Origin: Thermovorax subterraneus
GTDB lineage: Bacteria; Bacillota; Thermosediminibacteria; Thermosediminibacterales; Thermosediminibacteraceae
Assembly: GCA_021608145.1 (NCBI GenBank)
Contig: JAKIHM010000001.1
Span: forward strand, 342,051 to 406,050
Length of the DNA: 64,000 nucleotides
Direction of reading: 5' to 3'
The stretch's first letter is position 1. Each line of letters starts with the position of its first letter. Below are positions 1 to 9,265 of the stretch, one piece after another. The notes under the pieces are model-generated. The model saw only the letters and a list, made by a program, of their open reading frames with translations, did not search any database and was not told the origin of the DNA. The position numbers and the translations under genes are program-made.

Positions 1-84
1 TCGATATCATAGGGTTTCTGACGAAAAATAAAGAATACTAATTAAAGCAATTCTAGAGTTATTCTTTATGAAGTGAGGGGAGGA

Positions 85-984
85 ATGGTTTTGTTTGAGC
101 CAAAGGGAATTATAGTACCCATAGTTACTCCTATGAAAAGTGATGAAGAAATAAATGAGGAGCAATTAAGATTTCAAGTAAACAGATTAATATCAAAAGG
201 TGTGCATGGAATATTTTGTTTAGGGACTACAGGAGAGTTTTATGCATTAACAGTTGAAGAAAAAATTAGGGTTATAGAAATAGTGGTGGATGAAGTAAAG
301 AAGAGAGTACCGGTTTATGCCGGGACGGGGAGTATAAGCGTAAAAGAGACTGTCTATTTGTCTAAGAAAGCTAAGGAATTAGGAGTCGATGCTTTATCGA
401 TTGTTTCGCCATATTATGTAGCTGTTTCCCAGGAAGATATATATAATTATTTTGCAGAAATTGCTGAATCTATTGATTTACCTATAATACTTTATAATAT
501 ACCTGCAAGAACAGGGAACAACATAGATTATAAGACCGTAGCAAAATTAGTAGTTAATTATAAGAATATTGTTGGAATAAAAGATAGTAGTGGAAACTTT
601 GACAATACGCTAAGATATATTGAAGATACAGGCCAAAAAATTGCAGTATTAGCTGGCAATGATTCACTTATATTGTGGACATTAATTGCAGGAGGGCAGG
701 GAGCTGTAGCTGGAACTGCCAACTTATTCCCGGAAATTGTGGTTGGTATTTATAATTTATGGAGGGAAGGGAATATATCGGAAGCGAATGAACTTCAGAA
801 AAAATTGAGGCCAATCAGGGATGCCATGAAAATGGGTAATCCGAATTCGGTGTTGAAAAGGGCAATGAATTTATTGGGATACAATGTTGGGCCTGCAAGA
901 AGACCGGTAACAGGTCTTAATGAAAAGATTGATGAAGAATTGGAAAGGGTATTGAAATTATATAAGAAGGAGGAAGAACAATGA
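85..984 (+). CDS. DapA/N-acetylneuraminate lyase family aldolase
   Basis: Class I Schiff-base aldolase of the dihydrodipicolinate synthase superfamily, a single TIM barrel of about 300 residues. The substrate-binding motif GTTGEFYAL, the tyrosine motif YNIPARTG and the Schiff-base lysine motif GIKDSSG are all visible. ATG at 85 sits almost on top of the ribosome site GGGGAGG, so the TTG at 91 (MFEPKG) may be the true start. The stop overlaps the ATG of the alcohol dehydrogenase (ATGA), so the two are translationally coupled. The neighbours are a TRAP importer, an Fe-alcohol dehydrogenase and acid-sugar kinase debris. This points to a catabolic 2-keto-acid aldolase rather than the lysine enzyme, but that is inference. 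Confidence 0.85.
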   Translation: MVLFEPKGIIVPIVTPMKSDEEINEEQLRFQVNRLISKGVHGIFCLGTTGEFYALTVEEKIRVIEIVVDEVKKRVPVYAGTGSISVKETVYLSKKAKELGVDALSIVSPYYVAVSQEDIYNYFAEIAESIDLPIILYNIPARTGNNIDYKTVAKLVVNYKNIVGIKDSSGNFDNTLRYIEDTGQKIAVLAGNDSLILWTLIAGGQGAVAGTANLFPEIVVGIYNLWREGNISEANELQKKLRPIRDAMKMGNPNSVLKRAMNLLGYNVGPARRPVTGLNEKIDEELERVLKLYKKEEEQ

Positions 985-2150
985 GCATAATGGAAAGGAT
1001 ATATTCGCTAAAAGGTCCAGGGAATGTAATTGCGGGTATTGGAAGTATCGAAAAATTAAAAAACATTGTTTCAGAAGAAAAAGTAAAAAATGTTTTACTT
1101 ATTACTGACAAAGGTGTATGGAATACGAGACTGCTGGAAAAGCCTATTGAAATCTTAAATTCTAGTGGATGTACCGTTAGAGTTATCAATGATATACCAC
1201 CTGAACCGGAAGTTTCTCAACTAGAAGTTATTTTTGAAAGAGAAAAAGATTATCGATACGATATGGTCGTAGGAATAGGCGGAGGAAGCTCAATGGACGC
1301 TGCTAAAATCATTGCTGCATTGTTTACAAATAAATGTAACGTAAGGGATATTATTGGAGTTAATAAAATAAAAAATAAAGGTATAACTACGCTTATGATA
1401 CCAACAACGGCTGGAACAGGATCGGAAGCTACTCCTAATGCAATAGTGCTTGTACCTGAAGAAAAGCTGAAGGTTGGAGTAGTAAGCGATAAGTTAATAC
1501 CTGATTACGTAATTCTTGATCCTTGTATGACTGTAAAATTACCACCTAGTATTACAGCAAATACTGGCATGGATGCACTAATACATGCTATGGAAAGTTA
1601 TATTTCTGTTAAAGCAAACCCCTTTAGTGATACATTTGCGCTTCGGGCAATAGAGCTGATTTCCCGGAGTATCCGGCGAGCTTATAATAATGGAGAAGAT
1701 ATTGAGGCTCGTCACGATATGTTAATAGGAGCATTTTACGGAGGTTTGTGCATCGCTACATCAGGAACAGCGGCGGTACATGCATTGTCTTATCCTCTTG
1801 GAAGTATTTTTAGGATATCTCATGGTCTTTCAAATGCTATTTTGTTACCTCATGTTTTAGAATTTAATATGGATGCAGTAATTGATAGATATAAAGATAT
1901 GGCTGTTGCAATGGGAGTTGCTAAAGAAAGTTGTACTTCAGAAGAATCAGCAAGAAAACTTATCGAAGAAATAAATATGTTACTCAAAGATTTAAATATC
2001 GAATCACCACTTAAGGAAAAGGATATAAGCGAAGAATATATTGAAGAAATGGCTGAATGTGCATTGAAAGTCACGAGGCTATTAGAGAATAATCCAAAGA
2101 GGTTGAGTAAGGATGATATAAAAGCGATATATAAAAAAATTGTCGAATAA
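981..2150 (+). CDS. Iron-containing alcohol dehydrogenase
   Basis: Group III (iron-dependent) NAD(P) alcohol dehydrogenase of 389 residues, the normal length. The N-terminal nucleotide-binding half carries GIGGGSSMDAAK. The metal-binding helical half carries DALIHAMESY and SHGLSNAILLPHVLEFN, which supply the conserved histidines. AGGAGG lies 8 bases before the ATG, which overlaps the aldolase stop. It probably reduces or oxidises a hydroxy or aldehyde intermediate produced by the neighbouring aldolase. The substrate cannot be deduced. Confidence 0.9.
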   Translation: MSIMERIYSLKGPGNVIAGIGSIEKLKNIVSEEKVKNVLLITDKGVWNTRLLEKPIEILNSSGCTVRVINDIPPEPEVSQLEVIFEREKDYRYDMVVGIGGGSSMDAAKIIAALFTNKCNVRDIIGVNKIKNKGITTLMIPTTAGTGSEATPNAIVLVPEEKLKVGVVSDKLIPDYVILDPCMTVKLPPSITANTGMDALIHAMESYISVKANPFSDTFALRAIELISRSIRRAYNNGEDIEARHDMLIGAFYGGLCIATSGTAAVHALSYPLGSIFRISHGLSNAILLPHVLEFNMDAVIDRYKDMAVAMGVAKESCTSEESARKLIEEINMLLKDLNIESPLKEKDISEEYIEEMAECALKVTRLLENNPKRLSKDDIKAIYKKIVE

Positions 2151-2265
2151 ATGCTTAGATTCGAAATAAAACGTAATAGAAACTTATAATGAATGTTCGG
2201 AGGTGAGAAATAATATAATTTTTGAATAGTTTTATTAAAATTAACTTAAAAGGGGGATTTTGGAT

Positions 2266-3351
2266 ATGTTTGATAAGTTAAAGAAAGTTTTAGCATTATC
2301 GCTTCTGTTTTTAATTATAGTTTCAATAGTTGGATGTAGCAATAATGCTACGCAAAACAGTGAAGTCTCTACGCCTTCTCAGAGAGATAATCAATCAAAT
2401 TCTTCAAACAAAGATGGAAAAGGAGTACATTTAGTATGGGCTACTGATTCGATAGGTTCAAATTCCTATACTATTGTATCGGCTATGGCAACAAGGTTAA
2501 AAGATTATCTACCTCCTGGGTCAACTATAGATGTGCAGCCAATTTCACCTGGTGGAATGGGGGCACCTTATCTATTTGAAGGAAATAAAGTAGATATTGC
2601 TTTTATAAATGGTGCACCTGCAAAAGCTGCGTGGAATGAGGGGACACTCGGAAAGCCTCCCACTCAAAATTATAGAGCGATTGCAGGCCATTTGACAAAT
2701 GTAGCCGCTGTTACTTATTTTTCTTCAGCTTTCTCCAAAAAGTACGGAGTTACTACTCTTGAAGAAGTTGTAAAAAAGAAGGTTCCTATTAGAATAGGTA
2801 CGAGTCCGAAAGGATCAATGGACGAATGGTGTATGAGACTTGCGTTAGAAAGCCTGGGAGTAACTTACGATGATATAAAATCTTGGGGTGGAGATGTAAT
2901 CCACGCAGGTGGCAGTCAGCTGTCTGATATGTTGAGAGATGGGAAGATAGATATGATAATGAATCATACTTCTGCACAATCATCAGATGTAACGCAAGAT
3001 GCAATGACTAATGACCTTGTTTTTGTTCAGTTTGGAGAAGATATGCTTAAATTTTTTGAATCAAAAGGTTTCGAGCGTATAACTTATAAGAAAGGGACAT
3101 GGAGAGGCATGGACAAAGACTATATATGGCCTGGAACACCAGATTGTGTTTTTGTTAATAAAAATATGCCTGATGATGTTGCGTATGCAATTACTAAAGG
3201 ATTGTGTGAAATAATTCCAGAATTAGCAAAACAATATAATTCTTTAGCTCCGTTTGATCCAACGGTTGCATGGAAACCAGAAAAAGTAGGGGGAATTCCA
3301 CTTCATCCGGGAGCTGAAAAGTATTATAAAGAGGCAGGATATATGAAATAA
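2266..3351 (+). CDS. TAXI-family TRAP transporter solute receptor (lipoprotein)
   Basis: Extracytoplasmic substrate-binding protein for a TRAP importer. A lipoprotein signal (about residues 1-25) ends in the lipobox VGCS, followed by a Ser/Asn-rich linker. The mature part has the TAXI features ISPGGMGAPY and RIGTSPKGS. AGGGGG sits about 9 bases before the ATG at 2266. The permease follows after a strong hairpin. The ligand is probably a small organic acid, judging from the family and the flavoprotein and aldolase neighbours (inference). Confidence 0.88.
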   Translation: MFDKLKKVLALSLLFLIIVSIVGCSNNATQNSEVSTPSQRDNQSNSSNKDGKGVHLVWATDSIGSNSYTIVSAMATRLKDYLPPGSTIDVQPISPGGMGAPYLFEGNKVDIAFINGAPAKAAWNEGTLGKPPTQNYRAIAGHLTNVAAVTYFSSAFSKKYGVTTLEEVVKKKVPIRIGTSPKGSMDEWCMRLALESLGVTYDDIKSWGGDVIHAGGSQLSDMLRDGKIDMIMNHTSAQSSDVTQDAMTNDLVFVQFGEDMLKFFESKGFERITYKKGTWRGMDKDYIWPGTPDCVFVNKNMPDDVAYAITKGLCEIIPELAKQYNSLAPFDPTVAWKPEKVGGIPLHPGAEKYYKEAGYMK

Positions 3352-3363
3352 AAGAAAAGAGAA

Positions 3364-3404
3364 AGCAATGGAATGGAAGCTATATAAGTTTCCATTCCAT
3401 TGCT
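3364..3404 (+). terminator. Intercistronic 15-bp hairpin between TRAP receptor and permease
   Basis: A perfect inverted repeat (left arm 3364-3378, right arm 3390-3404, 11-base loop) lies between the receptor stop and the permease ribosome site. It has no clear T-run. It could protect or partly terminate the receptor mRNA so that the binding protein is made in excess over the permease, as is common for transporter operons (inference). Confidence 0.7.
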
Positions 3405-3418
3405 AAATAGGAGGTGAT

Positions 3419-5344
3419 ATGATGAGCGTTACTTCGGAAGGAAAGGTGTCAAATGAAAATATAAATAAAGCGGATTTTAGGACAAAAGCTGTTATAGCTG
3501 TATCTTTGATATTCCTTATATTTCAAGTATATATTGGTGCAGTAAAAGCTATTGACCCTAAAATAACACTTCCAGTACATTTGTGCTTAGCGTTGGCAAT
3601 AACATTTTTATATAATCCTATAAGCATAAAATATGGTAAAAAATGGTTATGCATTATCGATTATATTTTTTACATAGGATTGGCAATTACACTCTATTAC
3701 TTTTTTTCTAATTATGAACGTTTAGCTTATAGGATAATGATGGTTGATCCAATGCTACCTATAGATTTATTTGTTTCCTATTTCCTTTTAGTTGCCATTA
3801 TGGAAGCCGTTCGTAGAATTATGGGAATGAACCTCTTTATCTTTATACTTATTTTTATTGCTTATGCTTTTATAGGTCAGCATATCCCAGAACCATTCAA
3901 ATATGCAGGGATGACATGGGAACAATTTGGAGAAATGTTGACATTGTCTCCAGATGGCATATTTGGAAGTCCATTAGCGGCATCTGCAAATACTCTATTT
4001 TATTTCCTTATCTTTGGAGCATTTTTTGCTAAATGTGGTGGTGGGCAGTTATTAATCGATTTGGGTATGAAAATGAGCGATAAAACTGTAGGAGGTCCAG
4101 CAAAAGCTGCAGTTGTTTCTAGTGCATTAATGGGAATGGTTAGTGGAAGTGCTGTTGCGAATGTGAGCGGGACAGGTGTTTTTACAATTCCTTTAATGAA
4201 AAAGGCAGGATATACTCCAGAAGAAGCTGCTGCAATAGAATCGGTATCTTCTACAGGAGGACAAATAATGCCTCCTATTATGGGGATAGGTGCTTTCATA
4301 ATGGCAGAAATGATAGGAATTAGTTATGTAAGAATTGCCCTGGCAGCATTAATACCAGCTATTGGATATTACTTGTCAGAATTTATGTTGGTACATTTTT
4401 TAGCTAAAAAGAAACAATTAGAAAATAGAAATAAAGAGGAGTTTAAGTATTTTTGCCCACCAATTTTACCGAGACTATATCAATTAATACCTATAGTTGC
4501 TCTTGTTGTTCTTATATTTACTGGTGCTTCATTAACAAGGGCAGCATTAGTAGGAACTTTACTTTCGATCATTGTTAGTATGTTTAAACCAGAGACAAGA
4601 ATGGATTTCAACAGGTTTATAGATTCTTTATTGGATGGTGTAAAACAAGTGGCAGGTGTTGCTGTTCCTACAGCAGCATGTGGGATAATGATAGGTATTG
4701 TAGTTCGTTCGGGATTTGCAAATAAATTAACAGGATTAATCGCTGCTATCGGTATGCATAATCTTTTGATTGCTCTGTTAATTGCCATGGTAGGTTGTTT
4801 GATACTTGGAATGGCTTTGCCTACGGTAGCTGCATACCTTATATCGGTCGTGTTATTTTGTCCCACACTAATAAAATTAGGTGTTGATATATTACCCGCA
4901 AATATGTTCATTTTTTACTTTGGAGTTATTGCACAAATTACACCCCCTGTATGCCTTGCTTCATATACTGCTGCCGGTATAGCGGGCAGCGATACATGGA
5001 AAACGGGTTGGAAAGCATTTAATTATGCAACAGTTTCTTTTTTGATACCGTATATTTTTATATATCAACCATCAATTTTGTTAATAGGAGATATCAAAAG
5101 CATTGTAATTACTACAATTATTATGGCAATAGGGATTATATACCTCGCAGGCGCTATTTCCGGATATTTCTTTATAGTAATGAATAATGTTTGGCAAAGA
5201 ACAATTTTATTTATAGTAGCAATTTTGATCATAATTCCAGAAACCATTACGACTGTAATAGGGCTTCTGCTAGCTGTTATTATCGGAACTGTTTTCTATG
5301 TTAAGGCTAAAAAAAATAAAAGTGAAGTATTAATAAGTTCTTGA
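3419..5344 (+). CDS. TRAP transporter fused permease (TAXI type)
   Basis: Integral membrane protein of 641 residues fusing the small 4-TM (DctQ-like) and large (DctM-like) TRAP subunits, the usual form for TAXI systems. Many hydrophobic segments are visible. The DctM-type motifs SGSAVANVSGTG (about residue 240) and GMALPTVAAY are present. GGAGGTGAT precedes tandem ATG codons at 3419 and 3422. It acts with the receptor at 2266 in secondary, ion-driven uptake. Confidence 0.9.
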   Translation: MMSVTSEGKVSNENINKADFRTKAVIAVSLIFLIFQVYIGAVKAIDPKITLPVHLCLALAITFLYNPISIKYGKKWLCIIDYIFYIGLAITLYYFFSNYERLAYRIMMVDPMLPIDLFVSYFLLVAIMEAVRRIMGMNLFIFILIFIAYAFIGQHIPEPFKYAGMTWEQFGEMLTLSPDGIFGSPLAASANTLFYFLIFGAFFAKCGGGQLLIDLGMKMSDKTVGGPAKAAVVSSALMGMVSGSAVANVSGTGVFTIPLMKKAGYTPEEAAAIESVSSTGGQIMPPIMGIGAFIMAEMIGISYVRIALAALIPAIGYYLSEFMLVHFLAKKKQLENRNKEEFKYFCPPILPRLYQLIPIVALVVLIFTGASLTRAALVGTLLSIIVSMFKPETRMDFNRFIDSLLDGVKQVAGVAVPTAACGIMIGIVVRSGFANKLTGLIAAIGMHNLLIALLIAMVGCLILGMALPTVAAYLISVVLFCPTLIKLGVDILPANMFIFYFGVIAQITPPVCLASYTAAGIAGSDTWKTGWKAFNYATVSFLIPYIFIYQPSILLIGDIKSIVITTIIMAIGIIYLAGAISGYFFIVMNNVWQRTILFIVAILIIIPETITTVIGLLLAVIIGTVFYVKAKKNKSEVLISS

Positions 5345-5378
5345 AATGAAAAATTATAAGCAGAATTAAGGTGATAAA

Positions 5379-6899
5379 ATGAAGTTTAATAAAAATAAGA
5401 TTGTAATTGTTGGATCTGGTCTTGCGGCATTAGCAACAGCAGCTAGGTTATGTGAATTAGGTGAAAGAGATATTGCTATTTATGCAAAAGAATATGGGGC
5501 AACGCCTTATGTTGCAGCAATAAATTTTGTTTTGCCTGACAATAAATACGGCGATACACCAGAACAATATTATTTAGACATGATGACTGCAGGTTACGGT
5601 ATAAATAATAAGAAGCTAGTGGAAGAAATAGCGTTTAATACGTTTAGGGGATATGAGCTTCTAAAAAGATGGGACGTTGAGTTTGCAAAAAATGAAGATG
5701 GTTCGATAAAACTCCGGCACCTTTCAGGTCATACTTTTCCGCGATCTCTTTGCTGTACTTCTGAGCTTATAGGGGTTCAAATAATAGATAGAATGGTTGA
5801 TAAATTGAAAAAAAGAGGGGTAAAATTCTATTTGGGATGCGAATGTGTTAAACTTATTACAGATGAAGAAAGGGTTTATGGAATAACTATTAAGGAAAAA
5901 AATGGTCAACTTTATAATGTTTATTCGCCGGTAGTTGTAGCTGCATGGGGAGGTATAGGCAATTTATTTGCAAAGTCTACGTATCCAAGTGATATTAAAG
6001 GTAATACATTAGCTATTGCATGGGAAGCTGGCGCCAAAATGGTAGATTTAGAATTTTTGGAATATGAACCAATGGTTGTATTATATCCAGAAGGAGCCGC
6101 TGGAGAGCCATGCCCTACTGCAATGTTGGGGGAGGGGGCCTATCTTATTAATACTGAAGGTGAGCGATTCCTACTTAAAGTAAGGCCTCAAGGTGAAGCG
6201 GGAGCACCTAAAACATTGATAAATAGAGAAATATGGAAGCAGGTGAATTCAGGGAAGGGTACAGCTCATGGTGGTGTCTTTGTGGATTTAAGACATATAC
6301 CAACTGAGGTGCTGAAATCTTATCCTTGGTTTTACAATAGAATGATAAAAAATGGAGTTGATCCGAATAAAGAATTGATTGAAGTAGGCCCCATGGCTCA
6401 TAGTTTTTCAGGTGGAATTTTCGTAAATGAAAACTTTGAGTCAACAATAAAAGGACTTTTTGCAGTAGGTGAGGCTTGCGGTGGGGTTCATGGTGCTTGC
6501 CGTTGTGCTGGTAATGCAGCAAGTGTTGCTGTGTTGTCTGGGCTCTTATGTGCTGAAAGTATAGTGAACAAAAATTACTCTGATGTTCTTAATGAATTTC
6601 CGATAGAATACTACGAAAACAAAAAAGTAAGTGAAACATATATACCAATGGTAAAAGAATTGGCAGCGAAAGTATTAGGACCATATAGAAAAGGAGAAGA
6701 TTTACAAGAAGCTAATGAAATCTTAACCGAACTTTTAAATAATAAAGAAGTAAAAGAAGATACGGAAACATATCAGACAATTATTTCAATAATGCTTATG
6801 ATAAGAGCTGCTTTATATAGAGAGGAAAGCCGTGGTACGCATTTTAGAATCGATTATCCTTTTGAGAGGGATGAGTTCAAAATACAAATTTTACTTTAG
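5379..6899 (+). CDS. FAD-dependent fumarate reductase/L-aspartate oxidase-like flavoprotein
   Basis: Flavoprotein of 506 residues from the succinate dehydrogenase/fumarate reductase superfamily. The N-terminal FAD dinucleotide motif is VIVGSGLAALATAARL. The C-terminal FAD site includes GLFAVGEACGGVHGACR. No haem or iron-sulfur subunit follows, so it is soluble or uses another electron partner. It probably oxidises or reduces the carboxylic acid imported by the preceding TRAP system (inference). It is the last intact gene of the cluster. Confidence 0.8.
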   Translation: MKFNKNKIVIVGSGLAALATAARLCELGERDIAIYAKEYGATPYVAAINFVLPDNKYGDTPEQYYLDMMTAGYGINNKKLVEEIAFNTFRGYELLKRWDVEFAKNEDGSIKLRHLSGHTFPRSLCCTSELIGVQIIDRMVDKLKKRGVKFYLGCECVKLITDEERVYGITIKEKNGQLYNVYSPVVVAAWGGIGNLFAKSTYPSDIKGNTLAIAWEAGAKMVDLEFLEYEPMVVLYPEGAAGEPCPTAMLGEGAYLINTEGERFLLKVRPQGEAGAPKTLINREIWKQVNSGKGTAHGGVFVDLRHIPTEVLKSYPWFYNRMIKNGVDPNKELIEVGPMAHSFSGGIFVNENFESTIKGLFAVGEACGGVHGACRCAGNAASVAVLSGLLCAESIVNKNYSDVLNEFPIEYYENKKVSETYIPMVKELAAKVLGPYRKGEDLQEANEILTELLNNKEVKEDTETYQTIISIMLMIRAALYREESRGTHFRIDYPFERDEFKIQILL

Positions 6900-6916
6900 T
6901 AAATTAAAAATTTAGC

Positions 6917-7034
6917 ATACCAGAACTCACCCTGGTAGGGGGAATTGCCGACGAGGTAAGGGTTGTGACAAAGGCAGGAGCCTTTGGCAACGATGGCGAT
7001 AGTGAAAGCTGTTAAGTTTTTAAAGAATTTCTAG
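6917..7034 (+). pseudogene. C-terminal fragment of a four-carbon acid sugar kinase (DUF1537)
   Basis: Only the end of the gene is left. One frame reads LVGGIADEV then RVVTKAGAFGND, the typical C-terminal ATP-binding end of DUF1537/OtnK-type kinases. A one-base shift then continues as AIVKAVKFLKNF and stop. Nothing upstream encodes the rest, because the flavoprotein stop is only 17 bases away. It suggests that a four-carbon acid-sugar kinase once belonged to this cluster. Identification is from motif memory. Confidence 0.55.
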
Positions 7035-7106
7035 GAATTTAAGCCTGAGTTTAAGGCGTGCACTTTAAAATTTGCTATCACTCAAACAATAATTTTTAGT
7101 AAAAAA

Positions 7107-7130
7107 GCCGCGCGTTTTGCGCGGTTTTTA
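7107..7130 (+). terminator. Rho-independent terminator of the TRAP/flavoprotein cluster
   Basis: A GC hairpin CCGCGC/GCGCGG is followed by GGTTTTTA and preceded by AAAAAA, so it could work in both directions. Confidence 0.8.
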
Positions 7131-7140
7131 CAATCATGCA

Positions 7141-7395
7141 TAAAGCAAAAGGAGGGCAAATACTCATCCGTCTAGCGTAGGATATGAATTTGCAAATGAC
7201 ATGGAAGAGGCCATGGCGGGTAGCCTACGAGCTCATGAATAGAGCCCTGGGCAACGCCTACTGGCAATCCCAGGGCCTAACGAGCCTGACCGAACGCTAT
7301 CAGAGACTTCGTAAAGCTTGGTGAAATACCGAATGCAGCCCTGCATGTTCATTGGTGTGTGAGGAAACGGGAGTTAGTCACTTCTCCTCAATAAA
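7141..7395 (+). mobile_element. 3' remnant of a group II intron (maturase C-terminus plus domain V/VI-like RNA)
   Basis: At 7181-7324 a frame reads WKRPWRVAYELMNRAL then GNAYWQSQGLTSL, TERYQRLRKAW and stop. This resembles the last residues of group II intron reverse transcriptase/maturases. After the stop come a small hairpin (CGAATGCAG/CTGCATGTT) and GGTGTGTGAGGAAACGGG, then AGTTAGTCAC. That layout is like the domain V-VI end that follows such ORFs. The 5' part of the intron is absent. Recognition is by pattern memory and needs a covariance-model search. Confidence 0.5.
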
Positions 7396-7399
7396 TATA

Positions 7400-9265
7400 C
7401 TATTTTTCCTTTATAACATTGTCCATCCAATTAAATAGTTCATCAAGGTCATAATCGCCAGAATGTGGCACTCCCCACGGCATTGCGAAATCTACTTTAT
7501 AACCTTCATTTTGTAGTTTAGTGGCAAGGATAACCGGTATGGCGAAAGATGTGTCCCTGTCCTTTGCACCATGGCGAATGCGCCAGTATTTTGCTATCGT
7601 TGCTTCCTTCGAACCTATGTAATTCATGGGATTCATCATTTTAACAATTTTTTCATCAGCAAGCGGTGCACCAGTCAAACTGTGCATTTTACTGAATTTA
7701 GTGAAATGCTTGTTGTCTATGGTTTTATCGCCGAAAAGGCTATTTTCCCAGCTGCTAGCATCTAGAGCATCGAAAGCGGGCACTGGTTTCATACGAGTGA
7801 TATACCTGTTATATGCTTCAAAATCTATATCTTTAACCGTCCCGTTTTCTATGGTTATGAAATCTAAAGTAGAAAGGTCTTTTCCGGTACTGAGAGCTTT
7901 TTGAGCTGATTGAATTAAGAAAGATTTAACAAAATCCTTGAAGGTTCCATTGCCTTTTTCATCGAGGATGAGCAAGGTTCCATCGGGTTTTTTGAGATTA
8001 AGACTGTTGACATAATCCGTAAACATGGATTTTAGCTTTGCCGATAAGGCTATCTGCTCCTCCGAAAGAGTACCCTGTCTGCCAGCAAAGTTGTAATCGT
8101 TTATGCCATAGAACTGCCATTCGTAAGCCATGTCAGCATTATCTAAATTAGTTATGGGACAATAGCTGGATACTGCAAAAACATCATCGCGTTCTTTAGC
8201 TGCATTTATTTCTTCTAAATACGGTTCGTAATCGGGATGATTGCCCGTTGCTCCGAGTAGGGAAGTGAGCGCTCCTCCGGCACTTGTGCCGTTTGGTATT
8301 ATCTTCTCGGCATCGCCCGGCATAATCTCATCATTGTACCGCAGGTATCGTACCGCTGCTTTCAAGTCCACTATACAGGCTGGAGCTTTGCCTGTGAAAC
8401 TGCTGTCGACTCCTTTTAGAGTGCGTCCCCGTGCAGCCGGAGAAGCGACGATATATCCCTTAGATAAGGCTACAAGGGAAGCATTAGGGCTACCGTCTTG
8501 TTTAAATCCGGGGCTATCGGCCTTTGCAGGCATGTAACCGCCTACTCTGTTGGGGAAAAATATTGGAGCAGTGTTTGCATTATAATTACCTATCGATTTT
8601 CCTACAAAGTATTCTTCGGGTATATAGATGTTTATGTATTGATATTCTGGATCTACGGGATTTGTTACGTAGATTATATTTTCATAAGCTCTATAATTTA
8701 TGATTTTGTTGTCTAATGTTGCGGTTTTCTTTTCGTACTTGTCAACGTCAAAAACTAGGCTAAACTTTCCAGTTGTTATGATTGGGACTTTTTTGCTTTC
8801 ATCATAGGTGACTGAAAATCCCAGGGCATTTCCCATATCGCGCAGTGTTAAATAATGGTAACCTCCTATGAGATATTTGGGAGCTTTAATAGTTAAGTCT
8901 TTTACCTTAAAGAGGTTTTTAGAAAGGATGCATAAAGCAGCTTTATTTTTTCCTATGGTAAGTTCACTGCCTATCGGTTTGTATTCTTCACCCGGCATAA
9001 TAAAAACAGCTCTTGTCTTTGCGTCGTAGGTTATGGAAAATTCGGATGCTGTCTCGTCCAATAATTTCGCTATATCGCGAAGTTTGAAGTAGTAATTATT
9101 GCCTATGAGATAAGCTTCGAGTTTTGTTTCCTTACCATCAATGATTACATTTTGAATGGTAAATTTAATTTCTTGAGCATTGTTTGTGTTAGCCCAGACT
9201 TGACCAGTGGATAGAGTTAGTAGGGCAAGAAGGATTAAGATTAAAAGATACTTGCGGATCTTCAT
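7400..9265 (-). CDS. Secreted tannase-like alpha/beta hydrolase with copper-amine-oxidase-N domains
   Basis: Exported protein of about 621 residues. The signal peptide (MKIRKYLLILILLALLTLS, cleavage after VWA) is followed by about 150 residues with two copper-amine-oxidase-N-like repeats (YYFKLRDIAKLL and YHYLTLRDMGNALGF). A subtype-B tannase-like hydrolase domain then has its nucleophile in GTSAGG (serine near residue 328). The Asp/His region is near GVPHSGDYDLDE. The start at 9265 is chosen because an AAAGGAGGAAAAGG site precedes it. It may release gallate or other aromatic acids from esters outside the cell. The substrate is inferred only from the family. Confidence 0.8.
   Translation of the reverse strand: MKIRKYLLILILLALLTLSTGQVWANTNNAQEIKFTIQNVIIDGKETKLEAYLIGNNYYFKLRDIAKLLDETASEFSITYDAKTRAVFIMPGEEYKPIGSELTIGKNKAALCILSKNLFKVKDLTIKAPKYLIGGYHYLTLRDMGNALGFSVTYDESKKVPIITTGKFSLVFDVDKYEKKTATLDNKIINYRAYENIIYVTNPVDPEYQYINIYIPEEYFVGKSIGNYNANTAPIFFPNRVGGYMPAKADSPGFKQDGSPNASLVALSKGYIVASPAARGRTLKGVDSSFTGKAPACIVDLKAAVRYLRYNDEIMPGDAEKIIPNGTSAGGALTSLLGATGNHPDYEPYLEEINAAKERDDVFAVSSYCPITNLDNADMAYEWQFYGINDYNFAGRQGTLSEEQIALSAKLKSMFTDYVNSLNLKKPDGTLLILDEKGNGTFKDFVKSFLIQSAQKALSTGKDLSTLDFITIENGTVKDIDFEAYNRYITRMKPVPAFDALDASSWENSLFGDKTIDNKHFTKFSKMHSLTGAPLADEKIVKMMNPMNYIGSKEATIAKYWRIRHGAKDRDTSFAIPVILATKLQNEGYKVDFAMPWGVPHSGDYDLDELFNWMDNVIKEK

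Noticed and set aside
1..84. Possible riboswitch before the first aldolase gene
   Set aside because: Only 84 bases are available and they show no recognisable aptamer or terminator stem.
2309..2330. GTTTCAAT motif, reverse complement of the CRISPR tag, near the TAXI signal peptide
   Set aside because: It is part of a coding region, with no other similarity to the repeats.
7571..8716. Plus-strand open frames opposite the tannase-like gene
   Set aside because: They are shadows of a gene with clear signal peptide and hydrolase motifs on the minus strand.
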